Source: Comamonas sp. (lineage in GTDB: Bacteria > Pseudomonadota > Gammaproteobacteria > Burkholderiales > Burkholderiaceae_C). Taken from it: a stretch of DNA of 13,009 nt. Below, piece by piece: positions 8,586 through 13,009 of the stretch. The notes beneath the pieces are model-generated. The model was not told the origin of the DNA and searched no databases. It was given only the letters and a program-made list of their open reading frames with translations. A program made the translations under genes and the position numbers. How positions within the stretch are numbered: the first letter of the stretch is position 1; every line of letters begins with the position of its first letter. Location: assembly GCA_018384835.1 (NCBI GenBank), contig JAHAYB010000465.1, positions 1 to 13,009 on the forward strand. The letters run 5' to 3'.

Positions 8586-9248
8586 ATGACGACTTCTACC
8601 CGCTCCATGCGCACTACCGCCTCTGTAATTGCTCTGGCTATTGCAGCGTTGAGCCTGCCCTCCATTGCCCAAGCCAAACGCATGGGTGGCGCAGCCAAAA
8701 AGCCTGTAGCCCGCAGCGCTGCACCCGCAAAATCTACCCCCACTGCTACCGCCCCCACCGCGGCCAAGCCTGCCACTGCATCCGCACCAGCTTCTACGGC
8801 ATCTACGGCAACCACCCCAGCCGCTGGTAGTACCGCTAGCAGCAATAGCAATGCGGCTTCAACACCGGCTGCTGCATCAGCCCCCGCTGCCACCCCCGCT
8901 GCTGCAACGCCCGCTACGGCAGCAGCCCCCGCAGCCGCAGCCGCTCCAGCCGCTGCCGCCGCGCCAGCCGCTAGTGCTGGCTCGGGCATGATGGGCACTA
9001 TCGCTGCTACCGCTGTGGGCGCTATGGCGGGCAGCATTGCAGGCAATGCAATTGCCGGCGCGTTCCAAGGCGATTCCTCTGAACCTGCCGCTGCTGCGGC
9101 TCCCTCCCAGCCTACTGCCGAGCAAGCCGCCCAAGCGCAAGCCTTGGCTGAAGCACAGGCCGCTGAGGCGGAAGCCAGCGCCTTGCAGCAGCAACTGGAA
9201 GCTGCCCAGGCCAAGGCCGCCGCTGCACGCTCTGCCGCTGGCCAATAA
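8586..9248 (+). CDS. Exported Ala/Pro/Thr-rich glycine-zipper protein, function unknown
   Basis: I do not recognise a named family. The 220 residues divide clearly: a signal peptide (1-30, ending SIAQA before K31), a short basic stretch KRMGGAAKKPVAR (31-43), and a low-complexity Ala/Pro/Thr/Ser linker (44-130) made mostly of GCN and CCN codons. A hydrophobic glycine-zipper segment starts at GSGMMGTIAATAVGAMAGSI (132-151) and runs to about 162. The C-terminus is an Ala/Gln/Glu-rich helix (about 176-216), likely a coiled coil. The AKRMGG start recalls small exported proteins with a Tim44-like domain, but that domain is absent. It probably spans the periplasm or packs in a membrane through the zipper. 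A micro-ORF ATG-GTT-TTT-TGA at 8573-8584 ends just before the start codon, and only a weak ribosome site (GAGAAA) is visible. Confidence 0.75.
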   Translation: MTTSTRSMRTTASVIALAIAALSLPSIAQAKRMGGAAKKPVARSAAPAKSTPTATAPTAAKPATASAPASTASTATTPAAGSTASSNSNAASTPAAASAPAATPAAATPATAAAPAAAAAPAAAAAPAASAGSGMMGTIAATAVGAMAGSIAGNAIAGAFQGDSSEPAAAAAPSQPTAEQAAQAQALAEAQAAEAEASALQQQLEAAQAKAAAARSAAGQ

Positions 9249-9249
9249 C

Positions 9250-9315
9250 TGCTGCTAGCAGCAACCAGCGGCGCACCTGGGCTAGGCGCTAGCGCTAGCC
9301 TAGCACTAGCGCCGC
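9250..9315. repeat. Cluster of CTAG-centred palindromes between the Ala-rich gene and diaA
   Basis: Six CTAG tetramers lie within 9255-9309. TGCTGCTAGCAGCA (9250-9263) is a perfect 14-bp palindrome starting 2 bases after the stop codon. CTAGCGCTAG (9289-9298) is a perfect 10-bp palindrome. GGCGCTAG (9285-9292) pairs with CTAGCGCC (9306-9313), and GCGGCGC (9268-9274) pairs with GCGCCGC (9309-9315), so several stem-loops compete. No T run follows, so it is not a typical terminator, but it could end or process the upstream transcript. The decamer CTAGCGCTAG recurs at 12518-12527. Confidence 0.6.
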
Positions 9316-9342
9316 AGCCGGTAGCGCTATGATTGCCCGCCC

Positions 9343-9981
9343 ATGCTTGAGCAAAAAATTGAACAGCACTTTATCGACAGTGCAGACATCAAATACCAAG
9401 GTGCCCAGGCTTTGGCGGTTCCTGTTGCCGCTGCTGTACAAGCCTTGCTGGCTAGCCTGACCGGTGGCGGCAAGGTGCTGTGCGCTGGCACGGGCTTGAG
9501 CGCTTTACAAGCGCAGTGGTTTGCCCATTTGTGCGTAACCGGCTTTGAGCGCCAGCGCCCAGAGCTGGCCGCCTTAGCCCTGCCTTGGCCTCTGTCCCTT
9601 GGGGCAGAGGATGAGGCTGTAAACACCCTGAACGCCGTGGCCGGTGAGGGCGCTTTGGCCTCCGCCTACCGACCCCAAGGCTTGGCGCAGCAGGTACGCG
9701 CCTTGGGGCAGGCGGGCGATGTGTTGCTGCTGTTTTCCCTTAAAGGGCAAGAGCCTAGCTTGCTAGCCGCTCTTGCTGCCGCCCACGAGCGCGATATGGT
9801 GGCCGTTGTCCTGACTGGCCGCGATGCTGGCAGCCTTGGCCAGCAACTGCGCGAGATGGATGTCTTAATCGCCGTCGCCCACGAGCGCCCCGCCAGGGTG
9901 CTAGAGCTGCATAACCTGATTGTGCATTGCCTATGCGACGGTATTGATGCCCAGTTGCTGGGCGAGCAGGAGTGGTTATGA
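9343..9981 (+). CDS. diaA: SIS-domain protein DiaA
   Basis: DiaA is a tetrameric SIS-fold protein related to phosphoheptose isomerase GmhA. In E. coli it binds several DnaA molecules and promotes timely replication initiation at oriC. The 212 residues follow that protein closely: GGGKVLCAGTGLSALQAQWF (41-60), QVRALGQAGDVLLLFS (117-132), RDMVAVVLTGRDAG (150-163) and a C-terminal ELHNLIVHCLCDGID (188-202). The SIS domain fills most of the length. No clear Shine-Dalgarno precedes the ATG at 9343. The TGA overlaps the dolP ATG. In enterobacteria yraN and lpoA lie upstream; here their place is taken by the Ala-rich gene. A GmhA role is less likely given the dolP neighbour. Confidence 0.88.
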   Translation: MLEQKIEQHFIDSADIKYQGAQALAVPVAAAVQALLASLTGGGKVLCAGTGLSALQAQWFAHLCVTGFERQRPELAALALPWPLSLGAEDEAVNTLNAVAGEGALASAYRPQGLAQQVRALGQAGDVLLLFSLKGQEPSLLAALAAAHERDMVAVVLTGRDAGSLGQQLREMDVLIAVAHERPARVLELHNLIVHCLCDGIDAQLLGEQEWL

Positions 9982-10676
9982 AGCCTGTCCCCGTCCCCGT
10001 CCCCCTCTCCCTTCGTCGGCGCACTGGTATTGCATGGCTGGCTGCGGCCTTGGCTTGCACATGGACGGTGAGCGCCTGTGTGCCTTTGGTTGTTGGCTCT
10101 GGCGCAGCCGGTGCTGCTTTGGTGGCCTCTGACCGGCGCACGACCGGGATGCAGTTGGAAGATGAGCGCATTGAGCAAGCCTTCCAGAACCGCGTGCGCG
10201 AGTCCCTGCCCCAGGCCGGGCGCTTGATTGCCACCAGCTTTAACCGCATCGTGCTGCTAACCGGCGAGGTGCGCAACGCCCAAGACAAGGCACAGGCGCA
10301 GGCACTGCTAGAGCAGGTGGCTAATGTGCGCTCTGTGGTCAATGAGTTGGAAGTGGTTCCCCTTATCTCCGCCATTGGTCAGCGCACCAAGGACACGTTT
10401 ATCACCAGCAAAGTCAAGGCCAGCTTTGTCGATGCCCAAGATTTACAGTCCAACACCCTGAAAGTAGTCACCGAGCAGCAAGTGGTGTACCTCATGGGGC
10501 TGGTCACCCAGCGCGAATCCACCCGCGCCGCTGAAATTGCCCGGGGCGTAAATGATGTGCGCAAAGTCGTGCGGGTGTTTGAAGTGATTACCGAAGACAC
10601 ACTGGCGCAAATGCGCTTGCAACAACAAGGTGCGGGCAGCCGTGAGGGCGCGATAGAGGGCATGACCGCACAATGA
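9978..10676 (+). CDS. dolP: BON-domain outer-membrane lipoprotein DolP
   Basis: DolP (YraP) is a two-BON-domain lipoprotein that binds anionic phospholipid and supports outer-membrane integrity. The 232 residues start MKPVPVPVPLSLRRRTG and have a hydrophobic stretch with lipobox V31-S-A-C34, so C34 is the likely lipidated residue. A flexible Gly/Ala part follows, then BON1 (about 60-127, with VLLTGEV and VRSVVNELEV) and BON2 (about 137-205, with VVYLMGLV and VRKVVRVFEVI). I chose the ATG at 9978: AGGAG lies 5 bases before it and it overlaps the diaA stop as ATGA, which implies translational coupling. A GTG two codons upstream is possible but too close to the ribosome site. Confidence 0.92.
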   Translation: MKPVPVPVPLSLRRRTGIAWLAAALACTWTVSACVPLVVGSGAAGAALVASDRRTTGMQLEDERIEQAFQNRVRESLPQAGRLIATSFNRIVLLTGEVRNAQDKAQAQALLEQVANVRSVVNELEVVPLISAIGQRTKDTFITSKVKASFVDAQDLQSNTLKVVTEQQVVYLMGLVTQRESTRAAEIARGVNDVRKVVRVFEVITEDTLAQMRLQQQGAGSREGAIEGMTAQ

Positions 10677-10747
10677 CTTCTGAGTCAGCACTTAGCTGGT
10701 GCTTCGTCGGTGCTTAATTCGCGCTATTTTTTATCTTCCAAGCCTTT

Positions 10748-10775
10748 TCGCCCCATTGCGGGCGTGGATTGAAAC
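10748..10775 (+). repeat. Solitary type I-C CRISPR-repeat-like element before hisC
   Basis: The 28 bases contain a CGCCC (10749-10753) / GGGCG (10760-10764) stem around a 6-base loop, directly followed by GTGGATTGAAAC (10764-10775). Type I-C repeats (usually 32 bases) have exactly this form: a GC stem, then a 3' tail GTGGATTGAAAC. This copy differs by about 3 bases fewer in the loop and no conserved base before the T. It ends at the base before the hisC ATG. There is no second copy within the window, no spacer and no cas gene, so it is not an array. It may be a relic, a lone repeat captured as leader, or chance; a chance exact 12-mer in 13 kb on both strands is about 0.002. Confidence 0.5.
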
Positions 10776-11888
10776 ATGACCGTATTGCACATGCACAACG
10801 CTCTCCAACGCATTCGCCCTGATGTTCGCGCTATGCAGGCTTACCACGTTCAGCCCTCTGCCGGTTTGCTGAAAATGGATGCCATGGAAAACCCCTTTAG
10901 CTTGCCGCCGCAGTTGCAGCAGGCACTGGCCGCCCACTTGGCGCAGCAGCCGCTCAACCGCTACCCTGGCGAGCGCCTCCCCCTGCTGCACCAAGCGCTG
11001 GCGGATTATGTGGACTTGCCCAAGGGCTATGGCCTGATGCTGGGCAACGGCTCCGACGAGCTGATTAGCCTAGTGAGCCTGGCCTGTGCCCAGCCGGGCG
11101 CGAAGGTGCTAGCGCCTATGCCCGGTTTTGTGATGTATGCCATGAGTGCGCAGTTGCAAGGGCTGGAATTTATCGGCGTGGATTTGCTGCCCGATTTTTC
11201 TTTGGACATGCCCGCCATGTTGGCCGCCATTGCCCAGCACCGCCCGGCCATTACCTACCTGTCCTACCCCAACAACCCCACCGCCACCCTGTGGGAAGAA
11301 GCGCAAGTACAAGCCGTGATTGATGCCGTGGCAGAAGTGGGCGGCCTAGTGGTGATGGACGAAGCCTACCAACCCTTTGCCAGCCGCACCTGGCTAGAGC
11401 GTATGCGCACCCAGCCCGAGCGCAACCGCCATGTATTGCTCATGCGCACCCTGAGCAAATTTGGCCTAGCCGGTGTGCGCCTGGGCTATCTATTGGGCGA
11501 GCAGGCGCTGGTGGCCGAGTTCGATAAAGTGCGCCCGCCCTACAACATCAGTGTCTTAAATGCCGAGACGGCCTTGTTTGCACTGCAACATGCCCCTATC
11601 TTTGCCGAACAGGCGGCTATCGTGCGCCAGCAACGCGAAGTGCTGATAGCCAGCCTGCAAGCCATGCCCGGCGTGCAGCAAGTTTGGCCGTCTGAGGCCA
11701 ATATGGTGCTGCTGCGTGTGCCTGATGCGGCGCGTGTCCAAACCGGTATGCGCACACGCGGGGTATTGATTAAAAATGTATCGGCCATGCACCCCCTGCT
11801 GGCCAATTGTTTGCGCTTGACCGTGGGCAGCGAAGCAGAAAACGCCCAAATGGTCAACGCCTTGAAGGAGAGTTTGAATGACGAGTAA
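10776..11888 (+). CDS. hisC: Histidinol-phosphate aminotransferase
   Basis: HisC is a PLP-dependent fold-type I aminotransferase that converts imidazole acetol phosphate to L-histidinol phosphate with glutamate as donor. The 370 residues have the usual length and motifs: LDAMENPF-like MDAMENPF (34-41), GNGSDE (90-95), YPNNPT (164-169), D195 in VVMDEAY (contacts the pyridine nitrogen), S227-K228 in [14 protein letters not shown] (K228 forms the Schiff base) and the substrate-carboxylate R347. The start could be the ATG at 10776 or at 10791 ([11 protein letters not shown]); neither has a Shine-Dalgarno. The leader 10677-10747 carries an AGCAC/GTGCT hairpin (10687-10703) and a T run but no convincing promoter. 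hisC overlaps hisB by 11 bp. Confidence 0.94.
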   Translation: MTVLHMHNALQRIRPDVRAMQAYHVQPSAGLLKMDAMENPFSLPPQLQQALAAHLAQQPLNRYPGERLPLLHQALADYVDLPKGYGLMLGNGSDELISLVSLACAQPGAKVLAPMPGFVMYAMSAQLQGLEFIGVDLLPDFSLDMPAMLAAIAQHRPAITYLSYPNNPTATLWEEAQVQAVIDAVAEVGGLVVMDEAYQPFASRTWLERMRTQPERNRHVLLMRTLSKFGLAGVRLGYLLGEQALVAEFDKVRPPYNISVLNAETALFALQHAPIFAEQAAIVRQQREVLIASLQAMPGVQQVWPSEANMVLLRVPDAARVQTGMRTRGVLIKNVSAMHPLLANCLRLTVGSEAENAQMVNALKESLNDE

Positions 11889-12502
11889 CGCCCTAGTGCC
11901 CTCCACCCCCCAGCCCGAGCGCGTGGCCGAAGTGCAGCGCAACACCGCTGAAACCCGTGTGCGTGTACGCATCAACCTAGACGGTACGGGCGCAGTACGC
12001 CTCAATAGCGGCATTGGCTTTTTAGACCACATGCTGGAGCAAATCGCCCGCCACGGCCTGATTGATATGGAAGTGGAATGCGCTGGCGACCTGCATATTG
12101 ATGGCCACCACACCGTGGAAGACATCGGCATCACCCTGGGGCAAGCCTTTGCCCAAGCCCTGGGCGATAAAAAAGGCTTGCGCCGCTACGGCCATGCCTA
12201 TGTGCCGCTGGATGAGTCCCTCAGCCGCGTGGTGATTGACTTCTCTGGCCGCCCTGGCTTGTTTATGGATGTGCCCTTTACCGCCGCCCGCCTGGGGCAG
12301 CTCGATACCCAGTTGGTGCAAGAATTCTTCCGGCTTTGTCAACCATGCGGGGGCTAGCCTGCACATTGACAACCTCAAGGGTAAGAACGCCCACCACCAA
12401 TGCGAGTCTATTTTCAAAGCCTTTGCCCGCGCCACCCGCTTTGCCGTAGAGCAAGATGCCCGTATGGCCGGAGTCATTCCCTCCACCAAAGGGGCGCTTT
12501 AG
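11878..12502 (+). pseudogene. hisB: Imidazoleglycerol-phosphate dehydratase with an internal frameshift
   Basis: HisB removes water from imidazole glycerol phosphate using two Mn ions. The start is well set: AAGGAG at 11865-11870, 7 bases before the ATG, inside the hisC end. Frame 1 reads [13 protein letters not shown] (48-60), [16 protein letters not shown] (73-88) and [13 protein letters not shown] (114-126), then runs off at residue 151 and stops at 12357. The remaining third is readable in the next frame from 12332 ([19 protein letters not shown], then [15 protein letters not shown] and PSTKG) to TAG at 12500-12502. The family pattern EFF-x-G-F suggests 2 bases lost near 12330 rather than 1 gained. 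The lost part holds half of the metal-binding histidines, so as written the enzyme is dead. It may be a sequencing error or a true lesion. Confidence 0.85.
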
Positions 12503-12512
12503 GGGCGCTTTA
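12491..12512. repeat. 11-bp tandem duplication across the hisB stop
   Basis: GGGGCGCTTTA occurs twice in tandem (12491-12501 and 12502-12512), followed by GGG that begins a third copy. The hisB TAG lies at the junction. It looks like a recent slippage duplication of the 3' end of hisB. Confidence 0.8.
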
Positions 12513-12517
12513 GGGTT

Positions 12518-12527
12518 CTAGCGCTAG
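12518..12527. repeat. CTAGCGCTAG palindrome after hisB
   Basis: This perfect 10-bp palindrome is identical to the one at 9289-9298, again placed just after a stop codon. The rest of the hisB-hisA spacer (12528-12698) shows no gene, no hisH remnant and no convincing promoter; the spacer is far longer than the other junctions in this cluster. Confidence 0.55.
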
Positions 12528-12698
12528 CTTTGTGGGCGTGTTAAGACAGTTTCTGCGCTCTGGGCGGTAATTGCAGGCGGTAAGTTTGCGCATTGTCGTT
12601 CCAGCGCAGTACCATTCTTAGCGCTGCATGAATTGGCTGCGGCAGTTGTTCCATCCCGACCTTTTCCCAATGGTCACACTTTTTGCTTTTTCACACCC

Positions 12699-13009
12699 AT
12701 GCTTTTGATTCCTGCCATCGACCTGAAAGACGGTCATTGCGTACGCCTGAAACAAGGTGATATGGATCAATCCACCATCTTTGGTGACAACCCCGCTGAA
12801 ATGGCGCGTCGCTGGCTCGATGCCGGTGCCAGGCGCTTGCACCTGGTGGATTTGAACGGCGCATTTGCCGGTCAGCCCAAAAATCTGGCCGCCATCAAAG
12901 CCATCTTGAAAGAGGTCGATGGCGAAATCCCCGTGCAACTAGGCGGCGGTATTCGTGATTTAGACACCATTGAGCGCTATGTTGACGCGGGCATGGACTA
13001 CATCATCAT
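12699..13009 (+). CDS. hisA: HisA, ProFAR isomerase (5' part, runs off the window)
   Basis: HisA opens the ribose ring of ProFAR to give PRFAR in histidine synthesis, on a TIM barrel. The first 103 codons are present. [20 protein letters not shown] includes the catalytic D8 at the end of the first strand; [11 protein letters not shown] (48-58) is the second phosphate-site region half; and [20 protein letters not shown] (79-98) is the classical third and fourth strand motif. The family's usual length is about 245, so about 140 codons lie beyond the window. No Shine-Dalgarno is seen before the ATG at 12699. hisB lies 196 bp upstream with no hisH between them. Confidence 0.95.
   Translation, partial: MLLIPAIDLKDGHCVRLKQGDMDQSTIFGDNPAEMARRWLDAGARRLHLVDLNGAFAGQPKNLAAIKAILKEVDGEIPVQLGGGIRDLDTIERYVDAGMDYII

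Noticed and set aside
8564..9214. Long minus-strand reading frame of 216 codons opposite the Ala-rich gene
   Set aside because: It is a mirror of the GCN-repeat coding region: Ala-rich without a sensible domain, no ribosome site. The plus-strand reading has a real signal peptide and zipper.
10687..10735. Terminator between dolP and hisC
   Set aside because: The AGCAC/GTGCT stem is only 5 bp and the T run lies about 25 bases further on, so the two do not form a terminator.
10744..10775. A CRISPR array at hisC
   Set aside because: Only one repeat-like unit is present; the bases on both sides are the dolP-hisC spacer and the hisC coding region, with no second repeat or spacer.
12331..12340. 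Programmed +1 frameshift in hisB at CTT-T, similar to the prfB slip CUU-UGA
   Set aside because: The codon after CTT is TGT, not a stop, and there is no upstream Shine-Dalgarno-like stimulator at the right spacing; a simple indel or read error is more likely.
12618..12938. Minus-strand reading frame of 106 codons across the hisA start
   Set aside because: It lies opposite the conserved HisA N-terminus, shows no recognisable domain and no ribosome site.

Overview
The window looks like the chromosome of a betaproteobacterium of the order Burkholderiales, probably Comamonadaceae. I infer this from the protein content (RlmD, SerS, a PpiD-type foldase, a TakP/DctP-like TRAP binding protein, DiaA and DolP, and monofunctional HisB), from the moderately high GC content and from the short tail-to-tail and overlapping gene arrangement. 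I could not run a database search, so the family-level placement is an inference.

Layout. Positions 1-54 are a G-run-rich spacer. Positions 55-1715 form a small toxin-antitoxin islet. A type VII hepT/mntA pair lies on the minus strand (55-907), and a RelE/ParE-like toxin with an HI1420-like antidote lies on the plus strand (1101-1715). The two modules diverge from a shared 193-bp spacer. Positions 1719-3200 hold rlmD and 3285-4613 hold serS with its own terminator; both are on the minus strand. A tRNA-His(GTG) gene at 4820-4896 (minus) has a clear -10 box and a strong terminator. ppiD (5017-6933) and a Tat-exported TRAP solute-binding protein gene (7223-8302) follow, also on the minus strand. 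From 8586 everything is on the plus strand: an Ala-rich exported Gly-zipper protein, the pair diaA-dolP, and a histidine cluster hisC-hisB-hisA that runs off the end.

How the genes work together. SerS, tRNA-His and RlmD serve translation. PpiD, DolP and the exported Gly-zipper protein belong to the cell envelope. DiaA controls replication initiation in the enterobacterial system, and its coupling to dolP is a conserved neighbourhood. hisC, hisB and hisA are three histidine biosynthesis steps; hisH, often found between hisB and hisA in this group, is absent here, and hisB carries a frameshift.

Most notable signals. (1) A single element at about 10748-10775 matches the form of a type I-C CRISPR repeat (CGCCC/GGGCG stem, then GTGGATTGAAAC) and ends at the base before the hisC start codon. 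(2) The hisB reading frame is broken near 12331 while the rest of the protein remains readable. (3) CTAG-containing palindromes cluster at 9250-9313, with one decamer repeated after hisB. (4) Two different toxin-antitoxin types are packed back to back. I did not find an unmistakable new multi-gene system; the CRISPR-repeat-like leader of hisC is the best candidate for something undescribed.
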